Assembly (NCBI RefSeq): GCF_019351435.1
Contig: NZ_JAHWYN010000001.1
Span: forward strand, 189,785 to 253,784
Direction: 5' to 3'
Origin: Flavobacterium taihuense
Lineage (GTDB): Bacteria > Bacteroidota > Bacteroidia > Flavobacteriales > Flavobacteriaceae
DNA length: 64,000 nucleotides
Notes under the pieces: generated by a model
Seen by the model: only the letters and a program-made list of their open reading frames with translations
The model's database searches: none
What the model was told of the DNA's origin: nothing
Program-made: the position numbers and the translations under genes
Shown: in pieces, positions 1 through 8,599 of the stretch
Layout of the letters: every line of letters starts with the position of its first letter
Position numbering within the stretch: the stretch's first letter is position 1

Positions 1-220
1 GAATTTTTTTGGGTTTTACAAAATCTTGGGGTAAACCAAATTCGAGAGACGAACGGGTTTTTACTTCTACAATGGCAAGTGTGTTTTCTATTTGGGCAAT
101 AATATCTATTTCGGCTTTCTGGAATGTCCAATTGGTATCCAGAATAGTGTACCCATTTTTTTTGAGGTACTCTACCGCAAGATCTTCTCCCAATTTTCCA
201 AGTTCGTTGTGTGAAGCCAT
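1..220 (-). CDS. YraN/UPF0102 family endonuclease-like protein (3' part missing)
   Basis: Seventy-three codons read leftward from an ATG at 220 and run off the window edge, so the C-terminus is missing. The visible part starts MASHNELGKLGEDLAVEYL and contains the family pattern KNGYTILDTNW, then KAEIDIIAQ and VEVKTRS. The D-x(n)-E-V-K arrangement is the metal-binding core of the PD-(D/E)XK nuclease fold that defines UPF0102. The biochemical role of this family is not settled; a structure-specific DNA nuclease role is an inference from the fold. The facing reading frame on the plus strand looks like a shadow, because the minus-strand protein matches a known family residue by residue. Confidence 0.85.
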   Translation of the reverse strand, partial: MASHNELGKLGEDLAVEYLKKNGYTILDTNWTFQKAEIDIIAQIENTLAIVEVKTRSSLEFGLPQDFVKPKKI

Positions 221-360
221 TTTTTGAAGTTAGATTTTAGAAAAAAGAGAATTAAATATCAATTTAAAAAGAAAGTTTAATTCGTTATTAATGAGATTGT
301 TTAAATATTTTGTTTTACATAAAGGCTATTTTCTTTAATTTATTCTCTATATTCTTTCGT

Positions 361-1362
361 CTATTTAAAAACCACCGTATTGCAATTCTCATTCACATCC
401 ATACTAACGATGTTTCCCATAATCAAGGCTCTGTTGTCGTGAACGTGCCCAGCAGGAAAATTATAGAGTACAGGAATGTTGTATTTTTGAGTTACATCTT
501 GTATAATTTGGTTGGCGTCTTTACCCCAAGGAATGTCGTTGTCTTTCATTTTAGTCATTCCTCCTACGATAATTCCTTTGATGCTTTCGAGACAACCGTT
601 GCGTTTCAGGTTCATCATCATGCGGTCAATGTGATACAGATATTCGTCCAAATCTTCGATAAACAAAATTTTATCAGTACAATCAATTGCTGATTTGGAT
701 CCCATTAAACTATATAAAATAGATAAATTGCCTCCCACTAATTCTCCAGTGGCTTTCCCAAAACGATTCATCGGGAATGGATCGATTTTATATTGTAACG
801 GGTCACCAAACAGAGCAGTTCTTAAAGACGAAATCGATTCGGGTGCTGTTTTCTCAACGCTAACCGGCATGGTTCCATGAATGGATTTGTACCCCATCGT
901 ATTCAGATGATTGTGCAAAACGGTTACATCACTAAAACCTACAATCCATTTTGGGTGTTGCTTGAATTTGGTAAAATCCAATAAATCAATGATTCGCACA
1001 GTTCCATAACCACCACGAGCGCACCAAATGGCTTTGATATTTGGATTATCCATTTGATGTTGAAAATCGGCGGCGCGTTGTTCATCTGTTCCAGCCAATT
1101 GATTTAGATCCAATCCGATTGTACTTCCAATAACAACTTCCAAACCCCAAGAATGCAATAAATCTATAGTAGGTTTCAAGTTGTCATCAACATTTTTTCT
1201 GGCGGTTGCCACAATTGCAACGGTATCTCCTTTTTGTAAATAAGGTGGTGTAATCATAGTAGTTTGAGCTTGACTGTTTATAGATTGTAAAACAAAAATA
1301 AGCAATAGCATTGGATACAAAACACCTTGTTTTGGAATAAAAGAAAATGGATTGGTATGCAT
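361..1362 (-). CDS. LD-carboxypeptidase, peptidase family S66 (LdcA-like), secreted
   Basis: A 333-aa protein with a hydrophobic N-terminus ending in SINSQAQ, which looks like a signal peptide, so it probably acts in the periplasm. The LdcA landmarks are present: ARGGYG followed by R near residue 120, GFSD carrying the nucleophile serine, a conserved acidic LFIEDLDE segment, and FPAGH with the catalytic histidine near the C-terminus. Family S66 enzymes cleave the L-Lys/D-Ala bond of the murein tetrapeptide stem during peptidoglycan recycling; microcin C7 immunity proteins share the fold. It stands alone, divergent from the EEP-family gene. A TATCTTTG-like box lies upstream on its strand (complement of 1409-1416). 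An internal ATG at 1311 is a weaker alternative start because it would remove the basic n-region. Confidence 0.85.
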   Translation of the reverse strand: MHTNPFSFIPKQGVLYPMLLLIFVLQSINSQAQTTMITPPYLQKGDTVAIVATARKNVDDNLKPTIDLLHSWGLEVVIGSTIGLDLNQLAGTDEQRAADFQHQMDNPNIKAIWCARGGYGTVRIIDLLDFTKFKQHPKWIVGFSDVTVLHNHLNTMGYKSIHGTMPVSVEKTAPESISSLRTALFGDPLQYKIDPFPMNRFGKATGELVGGNLSILYSLMGSKSAIDCTDKILFIEDLDEYLYHIDRMMMNLKRNGCLESIKGIIVGGMTKMKDNDIPWGKDANQIIQDVTQKYNIPVLYNFPAGHVHDNRALIMGNIVSMDVNENCNTVVFK

Positions 1363-1408
1363 GCTGTATTTTTTGGAAATGAATTGTTATACTGATTCTG
1401 AGTTAAAG

Positions 1409-1416
1409 CAAAGATA
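1409..1416 (-). promoter_or_regulatory. candidate -7 box (TATCTTTG) for the S66 carboxypeptidase gene
   Basis: On the minus strand the sequence reads TATCTTTG, an exact match to the flavobacterial TAnnTTTG -7 element, about 45 bp before the ATG at 1362. TTG triplets lie 15 and 18 bp further upstream. Prediction by motif only. Confidence 0.4.
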
Positions 1417-1493
1417 TACATTTCTGAAAGACAACAAATAATTGTAATCAAATTACTATATTTACAAAACGCAAACCCAATTTGAAAAGTGCA

Positions 1494-2609
1494 ATGGTAT
1501 TCAAAAAGAGCTGTTTTTATTTGATTTTATTATTTTTAATTTCAAAAAGCAATGCCCAATCTAAGGCTTTTGTAATACACACGGTGGCATTTTATAATTT
1601 TGAAAACTGTTTTGATACAATCAATGATCCCATTGCCAATGACGAGGATTGGACTCCAACCGGGAGTCAACATTGGAACACCAAAAAATATAAGCAAAAA
1701 TTAGAAAACTTGGCACGGGTTCTATCAGAGATTGGAACTGGAGAAAATCCTAATTCCCCAACTTTCATTGGCGGAGCCGAAATTGAAAACCAAGGCGTTC
1801 TGGAAGATTTAATCAAGCAACCTAAATTAATGGATAAGGATTATGGAATTATCCATTTTGATTCGCCTGATAAAAGAGGAATCGACGTTGCTTTATTGTA
1901 TCAAAAGAAACAATTTCAGCCCACGAGTTACATCAATATTCCGTTGTATGTATATAAAGGAGAGCAACCGACTAAAGAAGTTGCGAAAACGGATTTGTCT
2001 GATAATGTAGACAACGAAGATATTGTGCAAATCAGCACAAAAAACCATAGAGTTTACACCAGAGATCAATTGCTGGTTACAGGCTTTTTGAATGGGGAAG
2101 AAATTCACATTATTGTCAATCACTGGCCATCAAGAGCTGGAGGTGAAAAGAAATCGAGTCCGTTTCGGGAAGCTGCGGGAGCTTTAAACAAAAAAATCAT
2201 TGATTCTTTGCAACGCATCAATCCTAATACGAAAGTGATAACAATGGGAGATTTAAACGACAGTCCTTTTAATAATAGTGTAAAAAAAACATTGGAAGCC
2301 AAAGGCAAAATGCAGGATGTTGGAGAATTAGAGATTTATAACCCATTCGAAGAAATGGCCAATAAAGGATTGGGAACGATTGCTTTTCGGGACGCTTGGG
2401 ATATTTTTGACCAAGTCATGGTTTCGGGATCGCTGTTGCAAAAGGACTACAGCTCTTTTCAATATTGGAAAGCGGGAATTTACAACAAGACTTTTTTAAT
2501 TCAGCAAAGCGGAAAATACAAAGGATATCCGTTACGGCATTCACTCACGGAAATTGGTTTTAGCGACCACTTTCCCGTTTATATTTATTTGATAAAAGAG
2601 AAAAAGTAA
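1494..2609 (+). CDS. secreted endonuclease/exonuclease/phosphatase (EEP) family protein
   Basis: A 371-aa protein when started at the ATG at 1494; an in-frame TTG at 1482 would add four residues but is less likely. The N-terminus has lysines, a hydrophobic stretch LILLFLIS and the likely cleavage region KSNAQS, so it should be exported. EEP-fold motifs are visible: YNFEN near the start, GGAEIEN carrying the metal-binding Glu, KRGIDVALLY, VNHWPSRAGG, MGDLND with catalytic Asp/Asn, and a C-terminal SDHFPVY containing the Asp-His pair. The family includes DNase I-like nucleases and inositol or lipid phosphatases; the substrate cannot be told from sequence. A role in extracellular nucleic acid or phosphate scavenging is inference. 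Confidence 0.8.
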   Translation: MVFKKSCFYLILLFLISKSNAQSKAFVIHTVAFYNFENCFDTINDPIANDEDWTPTGSQHWNTKKYKQKLENLARVLSEIGTGENPNSPTFIGGAEIENQGVLEDLIKQPKLMDKDYGIIHFDSPDKRGIDVALLYQKKQFQPTSYINIPLYVYKGEQPTKEVAKTDLSDNVDNEDIVQISTKNHRVYTRDQLLVTGFLNGEEIHIIVNHWPSRAGGEKKSSPFREAAGALNKKIIDSLQRINPNTKVITMGDLNDSPFNNSVKKTLEAKGKMQDVGELEIYNPFEEMANKGLGTIAFRDAWDIFDQVMVSGSLLQKDYSSFQYWKAGIYNKTFLIQQSGKYKGYPLRHSLTEIGFSDHFPVYIYLIKEKK

Positions 2610-2694
2610 AGTTGGATTTGGAAGTAACGTTAAAGTTCGAAAAGCTTTGCGATCATTACGTAAGACTTTGCGAACCTTGTGGTTAATTTTAGGT

Positions 2695-3645
2695 CTAAAG
2701 TTCAAAAACCTTTCCTTGTTCAGGAAAAACTAATTGTACACCTAAATCATTTTGTTTTTGTAATTGCTCTTTGATTTTTAATATATTTTTGGTTGGCGGT
2801 TTCAAATGAGTAATGATAATTTTGATATTCTTTAAACTTCCTTTACCACTTAAATCTTCCAGTTTATGCAATTCTTTCAATAAATAATTGGGAGTTAAAT
2901 GCCCAAACAATAGATTATCCGGTTGCTCGTTTGGAAACGAAACTTCAATAAAAATTCCTGTTAACTGTTTGTTTTGAATTAAAGGAGTGATAGCTTGCCA
3001 TAATTCGCTTAGATCATTACTTTTTTCAACTGAATCAGGCCCAGTATCACCCAAATACAAAACAGCATCCCTCCCGTTTTGGATTAAAAAAGCAGTGCTC
3101 TCAAAAGGATTCACGTGACTTAGCGGAAACGCTTTTACGGTCATTGTGGTATTGGTGATTTTGGTTTCTTCCCCAATGGCAAGCGTTTTAAAATGGTATT
3201 TTTTTAACTGAAAACCCACACCTTCATCACCAAAATTAGCCCAAGTTTCACCATTAAAATAATGCTTTTCCATCATTTCCATACATTTTTTGGTAGCATA
3301 AACGGTTTTGGAAGAATCTGCTGGCGAGTTAATGATCAAGCCCGAAACATGATCCAAATGCGCATGAGAAATACAATATCCTTTGATATACTTTCTTAAA
3401 ACTTCATTTGATGAAACGGTAAAAACTTTATTGTCAATTGCTTTTTCGATTCCAGCATTTATAGTCCCCGCATCAAGACAGATGTAATCATTGGTATTTA
3501 TAGGAGCGACCAAATAGGCTGAGAGATTTTTTTCGTCGATTCCCCCTTTTACTCCAAGAGGAACAACTTGAAAAGCATTTTTTTGTGCAAATACAGGAAT
3601 AGATAATAAGAGCAAACCAATAAGAGAACGATGAATAAAAGTCAT
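2695..3645 (-). CDS. secreted class II cyclic-nucleotide phosphodiesterase-like metallo-hydrolase
   Basis: A 316-aa protein with a signal peptide (LIGLLLLSIPVFAQ). The motif HAHLDHVSGLIINSP near residues 93-107 matches the class II 3',5'-cyclic-nucleotide phosphodiesterase signature and gives the zinc ligands of the metallo-beta-lactamase fold. Further ligands fit FPLSHVNP, YLGDTGPD and ITHLKPP. Class II enzymes (yeast PDE1, Dictyostelium PdsA, Vibrio CpdP) hydrolyse cAMP; the exported location here suggests that extracytoplasmic nucleotides are degraded. It lies tail-to-tail with the EEP-family gene, so two secreted phosphoesterases sit side by side, although on opposite strands. Confidence 0.8.
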   Translation of the reverse strand: MTFIHRSLIGLLLLSIPVFAQKNAFQVVPLGVKGGIDEKNLSAYLVAPINTNDYICLDAGTINAGIEKAIDNKVFTVSSNEVLRKYIKGYCISHAHLDHVSGLIINSPADSSKTVYATKKCMEMMEKHYFNGETWANFGDEGVGFQLKKYHFKTLAIGEETKITNTTMTVKAFPLSHVNPFESTAFLIQNGRDAVLYLGDTGPDSVEKSNDLSELWQAITPLIQNKQLTGIFIEVSFPNEQPDNLLFGHLTPNYLLKELHKLEDLSGKGSLKNIKIIITHLKPPTKNILKIKEQLQKQNDLGVQLVFPEQGKVFEL

Positions 3646-3892
3646 ATTCGAAGAGTATTATTTTAAAATAATTTCAGTTTATAAAATTACTTCTTCTTTT
3701 TTAAGGAAAGTTTTTTTTGTGTTAAATTAATTTTTGAAAGCTAAATCTTATAAAAAAAAATTATTTAAAGGTGAAATAATGGTACTATATTAACTTTAAC
3801 TTTGTATGGGTTATCAATTGTTTAATTATGGGTGTTTTTCCCTTATAAAACAGACACTTAATTGGTCTCATAAATTTTTTTTATACTGTTTA

Positions 3893-3924
3893 TTGTATAA
3901 TTTCGTGATTAAATAATATCTTTA
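3893..3924 (+). promoter_or_regulatory. candidate promoter of the ALDH7 gene
   Basis: TTG at 3893-3895 is followed after 21 bp by TATCTTTA at 3917-3924, one base from the TAnnTTTG consensus, and about 38 bp before the ATG at 3963. A second box, TAACTTTG at 3797-3804, could give a longer leader. The rest of the 317-bp gap is very AT-rich with no other feature seen. Confidence 0.45.
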
Positions 3925-3962
3925 CAGAAAAAAATATAACAAATTTTAATAAAAAAGTTACA

Positions 3963-5516
3963 ATGATAACAATTGCAGAACAATTTGGAATGAAAGAGGC
4001 ATTAGCACAATTGGGTGTAAAAACCATAAATGAAGGAACTTCAACAGGGATTAATCATTTTTCAAATGGTGCAATTTTAGAAAGTTTTTCGCCAGTAGAT
4101 GGTCAATTAATTGCTTCTGTAAAAATGAGCACACCTGCTGATTATGAAAAGGTAATGCAAACTGCAGCCGAAGCTTTTAAAACATTTCGATTGATGCCAG
4201 CACCACAACGTGGAGAAATTGTGCGTCAGTTTGGAGATAAACTGCGTCAAAATAAAGAAGCTTTAGGTAAATTGGTTTCTTATGAAATGGGAAAATCACT
4301 GCAAGAAGGATACGGCGAAGTACAAGAGATGATTGACATCTGCGATTTTGCAGTAGGATTGTCACGTCAATTGCACGGATTAACAATGCACTCAGAACGC
4401 CCAGGACACAGAATGTATGAGCAATACCATCCTTTGGGAATTGTGGGAATCATTTCGGCTTTTAACTTTCCGGTAGCTGTTTGGGCTTGGAATACGGCTT
4501 TGGCTTGGATTTGTGGAGATGTTTGTGTTTGGAAACCATCAGAGAAAACACCATTGTGTGGAATAGCCTGTCAAAATATTATTGCTGAGGTAATCAGAGA
4601 AAATAATCTTCCGGAAGGAATTTCCTGTCTGATCAACGGAGATTATACAATTGGTCAATTAATGACTGCTGATCAACGTGTTCCATTAATTTCGGCTACG
4701 GGTTCTACTCGTATGGGTAAAATTGTAGCACAAACTGTTGCGGGTCGTCTAGGAAGATCTTTATTAGAACTAGGTGGAAACAATGCAATTATTGTAACGC
4801 CGGATGCGGATATCAAAATGACTGTTATCGGAGCTGTTTTTGGAGCGGTTGGAACCGCAGGACAACGTTGTACTTCGACTCGTCGATTGATTATTCACGA
4901 AAGTATTTATGATAAAGTAAAAGATGCTGTCGTATCTGCTTACGGTCAACTAAGAATTGGAAATCCATTAGATGAGAAAAATCACGTTGGACCATTAATT
5001 GATAAACAAGCGGTTGAAATGTACAATAGTGCTTTAACTAAAGTTGTTGCCGAAGGAGGTAAAATTCTAGTTGAAGGTGGTGTGCTTTCTGGAGAAGGTT
5101 ACGAAAGTGGTTGTTACGTAAAACCAGCTATTGCTGAAGCACAAAATTCATTCGAAATTGTGCAACACGAAACTTTTGCACCAGTTTTATACTTAATCAA
5201 ATATTCAGGTACGATAGAGAATGCAATTGATGTTCAAAACGGAGTCGCACAGGGATTATCGTCTGCGATTATGACTAACAATTTGCGTGAAGCAGAACAT
5301 TTCTTATCTGTGGTAGGATCGGATTGTGGAATTGCAAACGTCAATATTGGAACTTCAGGAGCCGAAATTGGTGGTGCTTTTGGAGGAGAAAAAGAAACAG
5401 GTGGAGGTAGAGAATCTGGTTCTGATGCTTGGAAAGTGTATATGCGTCGTCAAACCAATACAATTAATTACACCACAAGTTTACCTTTGGCACAAGGAAT
5501 CAAATTTGATTTGTAG
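3963..5516 (+). CDS. aldehyde dehydrogenase, ALDH7 type (alpha-aminoadipic semialdehyde dehydrogenase-like)
   Basis: A 517-aa soluble enzyme of the usual ALDH7 length. It carries the NAD-binding region (ISAFNFPVAVWAWN, then KPSEKTPL), the active-site Glu in LELGGNNA and the nucleophilic Cys in GQRCTSTRRL, and ends with the substrate-pocket segment GGAFGGEKETGGGRESGSD, which is diagnostic of antiquitin/ALDH7 proteins. The expected reaction is oxidation of 2-aminoadipate semialdehyde (piperideine-6-carboxylate) to 2-aminoadipate in lysine catabolism; some bacterial homologues act on other aldehydes. It is monocistronic, with its own upstream promoter-like element and a strong hairpin just after the stop. 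Confidence 0.9.
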   Translation: MITIAEQFGMKEALAQLGVKTINEGTSTGINHFSNGAILESFSPVDGQLIASVKMSTPADYEKVMQTAAEAFKTFRLMPAPQRGEIVRQFGDKLRQNKEALGKLVSYEMGKSLQEGYGEVQEMIDICDFAVGLSRQLHGLTMHSERPGHRMYEQYHPLGIVGIISAFNFPVAVWAWNTALAWICGDVCVWKPSEKTPLCGIACQNIIAEVIRENNLPEGISCLINGDYTIGQLMTADQRVPLISATGSTRMGKIVAQTVAGRLGRSLLELGGNNAIIVTPDADIKMTVIGAVFGAVGTAGQRCTSTRRLIIHESIYDKVKDAVVSAYGQLRIGNPLDEKNHVGPLIDKQAVEMYNSALTKVVAEGGKILVEGGVLSGEGYESGCYVKPAIAEAQNSFEIVQHETFAPVLYLIKYSGTIENAIDVQNGVAQGLSSAIMTNNLREAEHFLSVVGSDCGIANVNIGTSGAEIGGAFGGEKETGGGRESGSDAWKVYMRRQTNTINYTTSLPLAQGIKFDL

Positions 5517-5532
5517 ACAATTTAAAGCATAA

Positions 5533-5568
5533 AAAAAGTGGCTTGTTAATTAAAACAAGCCACTTTTT
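5533..5568. terminator. bidirectional terminator between ALDH7 and a beta-barrel gene
   Basis: A perfect 15-bp stem (5533-5547 with 5554-5568) closed by a 6-nt loop, A-rich on the left and T-rich on the right, sits between two convergent genes and can terminate both. Confidence 0.85.
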
Positions 5569-5586
5569 ATTTGGGTTATTTGGTAT

Positions 5587-6111
5587 TTAATCTAAATTAA
5601 ATGAAGCACCTAAACTAAAGGTAACCTGATTGTTTAAATGATCAAATACTTCTTTATCATTGCTGTATTTTGCAATTGGAAACCCAAGCTCAGTAAAAAT
5701 ACCAAAACCTTCAGTAAAAAAGTAACGTCCGCCAAGATGACCGCCAAAATTGTGTAGTCCTAAGCTCAAACCCGGATAAATATCTAATTGTTCTACACCA
5801 ATTACACTGCTTAAATTAGCATTAATTCTAAATTTTGCATCGAAACGATCTTGAAATTCTGGTTTTGCTTCAAAGTAAGTGTTGTCTCCATAGATACCTG
5901 AAAATTCATCTACTCCCAATAAATAAGTAGCTACAAATCCATAAGAGAAATTTTCACCAAGACCAAAATCAGCAGATGCTTGAATCCCTGAACCGCCATC
6001 TTGCAGATTAGCACCAATATTAATCTTTGCATCGCCTTTACCTTTGAAGGCTTGTTGCGCATTTGTTATTCCAAAAGAAACTAAAAATAAAACTGTAATA
6101 ATCTTTTTCAT
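5587..6111 (-). CDS. small outer-membrane beta-barrel protein (DUF6646-like)
   Basis: A 174-aa protein started at the ATG at 6111 (MKKIITVLFLVSFGITNAQQ), because that gives a normal signal peptide; the longer frame to 6141 adds residues that do not fit one. After the signal there are alternating amphipathic strands rich in Gly and aromatics (for example FGLGENFSYGFVATYLLG and GLHNFGGHLGGRYFF), and the chain ends in SLGASFNLD, as expected of an 8-stranded barrel. It resembles short Bacteroidota outer-membrane proteins of the DUF6646 type; function unknown. It lies tail-to-tail with the ALDH7 gene and next to a phosphatase gene on the same strand. Confidence 0.7.
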   Translation of the reverse strand: MKKIITVLFLVSFGITNAQQAFKGKGDAKINIGANLQDGGSGIQASADFGLGENFSYGFVATYLLGVDEFSGIYGDNTYFEAKPEFQDRFDAKFRINANLSSVIGVEQLDIYPGLSLGLHNFGGHLGGRYFFTEGFGIFTELGFPIAKYSNDKEVFDHLNNQVTFSLGASFNLD

Positions 6112-6150
6112 AATATAAAATAGGTAATAAATTTTTGGCAAATATAGTAT

Positions 6151-6882
6151 TTAGATTTTATTCCGGCCTTTTTCATTAGGATATAAACTAGGCAGGGGTT
6201 CGCTTTGCCAAAATTCTTTGGTATCAACATCAAGAATCGTCAGCGGTCCTTTGAAAGCAGCGCTAGTGTCAATATTCCAGATGTTGGCTTTTTGCACGGG
6301 AGTGGTTTTGCCAATTCTGGAAACGGGAGTATGACCAATATAGATTTCTTTGTACAATGTAAATCGTTTGGGATAATACAGATGATCCGGTTTCATTTTT
6401 GGATCTAATGCCAATGCGGCTTCCCAGAGCGTCCGATCCCAATAAAATAATTTAGGGAAATATTCAAAATTTACCCCATTCATATTGGTAAATCCTGCAT
6501 GAATGAACATCCTATTTTGATCGTCCAGGTAATAATCTTCCAGAGACTCCAAAAATTTTACATGCTTTTGTTTGGTTTCACTGTCTACATTTAGGTAAGC
6601 CAAAACAGTGGCCTCTCCACCATGCTGATACCATTGTTCGTTGTCTTTGCTGTCTTTGAGCCATTCTCTTAACAGTTCGTCATGATTGCCACGAATGCAT
6701 ACAACATCGTGCGTTTCTTTCAATGCAATCAAAAAATCGATTACTTGTGGAGACTGACTCCAGCCATCCACATAATCTCCCAGGAAAATGAGTTTGTCAT
6801 TTGGGGTTACGTTAGCTCTTTCCAGAATTTGATGTAAGGCTCTCAAACCACCATGTATATCACCTACTACTAATGTTCTCAT
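6151..6882 (-). CDS. metallophosphoesterase, PrpE/ApaH-like serine/threonine protein phosphatase family
   Basis: A 243-aa cytoplasmic protein with all PPP-type motifs in order: GDIHGG (residues 7-12), FLGDYVDG (about 34-41), RGNHDELL (about 65-72) and IGHTPV near the C-terminus. These residues bind two metals and catalyse phosphoester hydrolysis. The family includes lambda-type protein phosphatases and bis(5'-nucleosyl)-tetraphosphatases; the exact substrate cannot be chosen here. A TATTTTTG box lies on the minus strand at the complement of 6905-6912, about 23 bp before the start. Confidence 0.85.
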   Translation of the reverse strand: MRTLVVGDIHGGLRALHQILERANVTPNDKLIFLGDYVDGWSQSPQVIDFLIALKETHDVVCIRGNHDELLREWLKDSKDNEQWYQHGGEATVLAYLNVDSETKQKHVKFLESLEDYYLDDQNRMFIHAGFTNMNGVNFEYFPKLFYWDRTLWEAALALDPKMKPDHLYYPKRFTLYKEIYIGHTPVSRIGKTTPVQKANIWNIDTSAAFKGPLTILDVDTKEFWQSEPLPSLYPNEKGRNKI

Positions 6883-7225
6883 TTATTCTCGATTTGTTCT
6901 TTTACAAAAATAAGGGAAAAGAATTGTGGTTTGTTATTTTTTTGGAAGAGATGGTCTAAGTAACTTAATTTAAAACAGTGAAAATAAAAAAATCTTGATT
7001 TTTAATTATGAAATATTTTTGAAAGAGTAAAATTAATTCTTCTTGAAGAATTTAAGTTTTTATTAAGAATAAACACGTCTAAAAGCTATTTTATCCGTTG
7101 AATGTCAATGTTATGGCGATTGATAGTATAGTATTTTTCAGTACTTTTGAGTTTCAAAAAATATCACTATTTTTAGTGATTGCATGATATAAGGAATCTT
7201 TATAATTTTACTTAAAATTTTCAAA

Positions 7226-7321
7226 ATGAATGCACTTCTTACTTTATTGCTTTTAATGACCAATTTTATTTGTCATATTATAAATGATGTGGTTGTTTGG
7301 ATAATAGGTCTATTCAGCTAA
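7226..7321 (+). CDS. possible 31-aa hydrophobic micropeptide
   Basis: Inside the 468-bp gap between the phosphatase and the AlbA_2 gene an ATG at 7226 opens 31 codons that encode an almost wholly hydrophobic peptide (MNALLTLLLLMTNFICHII..., then a Val/Trp/Ile stretch). This is the size and composition of a single-span membrane peptide. A TTG at 7180-7182 and a TATAATTT stretch at 7201 could act as a promoter. No ribosome-binding site is obvious and AT-rich DNA makes such frames by chance. The rest of the gap holds only AT-rich sequence and a small hairpin near 7036. Confidence 0.2.
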   Translation: MNALLTLLLLMTNFICHIINDVVVWIIGLFS

Positions 7322-7350
7322 TAAAAGAAATTCGATTGCAATAGGAAATG

Positions 7351-8490
7351 CTATTGTACATCATACTTCATCTTCCTTAGGATTCTTAAGGCTTCTTTAA
7401 ACGAAAGGTACACTTGCGAATACGGCTTTAGTAACGCTTTTGCATCTATTAATTTTTGTTTGGCATCTTCAAAACCATTGAGATAACAAATCATAAAGGT
7501 GGAGGGCAAATGGTTCAAATCTTTTTTTTCACGCTCGGATAATCGGATGTTTTTTTCTAATTTGTGGAGCAGTGCAATGTTTGAATTATAAATATGAAAC
7601 AACATTTTCCTGTTGTATTCTGGCGGTTCGAAAAGTATTTTTCGATCGATTTTATAGTATCCATTATCATGAAAATAAATTTTTTGTTGTTCTAGTGGGT
7701 AATAACTGGTTATATCATTCAACCCCAAAGGGACGTATTCAATAATCGTAAAACTATCTTCGTCATAACTAATCTCAACTACATCTTGAGCCGAATAGAA
7801 TAATTTGATTTGTTCGTTAATCAATTCAATATCAACTCGGGATAAATAGGTTTTATTTCTTGATTTTTTTGCTATTCCGGCCCAACAAATCACAAACAAT
7901 TCCTTGAAAACTTTGTATTTTGGCGCCATGTCTTTGTGGCGGAAATTCATAAAATCAATAACGCCATCAAGGGTATATTCGATACTGTTTCTCGAATTAT
8001 TTTCGATGCCAATAACCGTTTCAATGTTTTGATAATTTTTCTCGACCTCGCCTTCAACAGGCATTGTATTGCTGCCCTGCCGTATAAAAACACTATTGAT
8101 CGGAATCGTATGAATCCCTTTTTTGAAGGAAGAAGTTTTGCTTTTGGGCTTTATGGTTACCAATCCAATTACTTTGTCTTTTGGTAAATTTGGGAAAGGG
8201 ACATTTTCATATTGAATCTTGGGAGGATTTTCAAGAAAAGCATTTACTAAATTCTGAATTCGACTGTCATCAAAAAAATCATCTCCCACAATCTGATTAT
8301 TTTCATCTTCAACTCCCACGACGATGTAGGAATTATTGGTAGGATTTGAATTGGATAACGCACAAATGTGTTTCAAAAATTTAGCTTTCCCCTCTCGCGA
8401 ATGCAAATTTAGCTGTCGTTTTTTATCATAAAAACTGCTTTCATCATTGTGAGCCAATAAGTTCTTGATAAGAAGACGCTTGTTAATCAT
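7351..8490 (-). CDS. AlbA_2 (Schlafen-like, divergent AAA_4) domain protein, putative DNA-binding regulator
   Basis: A 379-aa cytoplasmic protein. The first ~150 residues fit the AlbA_2 domain: an early LNLHSREGKAKFLKHICALSN segment, then SYIVVGVED followed by VGDDFFDDSRIQNLV, and KSKTSSFKKG and FIRQGSNTMP strands. In other proteins this domain comes with helix-turn-helix regions and is linked to nucleic-acid binding. The C-terminal ~200 residues (about 190-379) look alpha/beta and I do not recognise them. The gene is monocistronic and divergent from the DUF4382 lipoprotein gene across about 110 bp. Function remains unknown; a defence role has been proposed for some Schlafen-type proteins, but nothing here shows it. 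Confidence 0.65.
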   Translation of the reverse strand: MINKRLLIKNLLAHNDESSFYDKKRQLNLHSREGKAKFLKHICALSNSNPTNNSYIVVGVEDENNQIVGDDFFDDSRIQNLVNAFLENPPKIQYENVPFPNLPKDKVIGLVTIKPKSKTSSFKKGIHTIPINSVFIRQGSNTMPVEGEVEKNYQNIETVIGIENNSRNSIEYTLDGVIDFMNFRHKDMAPKYKVFKELFVICWAGIAKKSRNKTYLSRVDIELINEQIKLFYSAQDVVEISYDEDSFTIIEYVPLGLNDITSYYPLEQQKIYFHDNGYYKIDRKILFEPPEYNRKMLFHIYNSNIALLHKLEKNIRLSEREKKDLNHLPSTFMICYLNGFEDAKQKLIDAKALLKPYSQVYLSFKEALRILRKMKYDVQ

Positions 8491-8599
8491 TGTTAATACA
8501 GGATAGTTTAAATTAAACTTACACTAAATCGAAAAAGTATACGTTCTAAAATTTGCTGTTATACGTTCTAAATTTACTAAAAAAGAAAAACAAAAAATT

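Noticed and set aside
9..227. 72-aa plus-strand open frame at the left edge
   Set aside because: It is the shadow of the minus-strand YraN gene, whose protein matches a known family.
310..693. 127-aa plus-strand frame
   Set aside because: Lies mostly antisense to the S66 carboxypeptidase and shows no domain.
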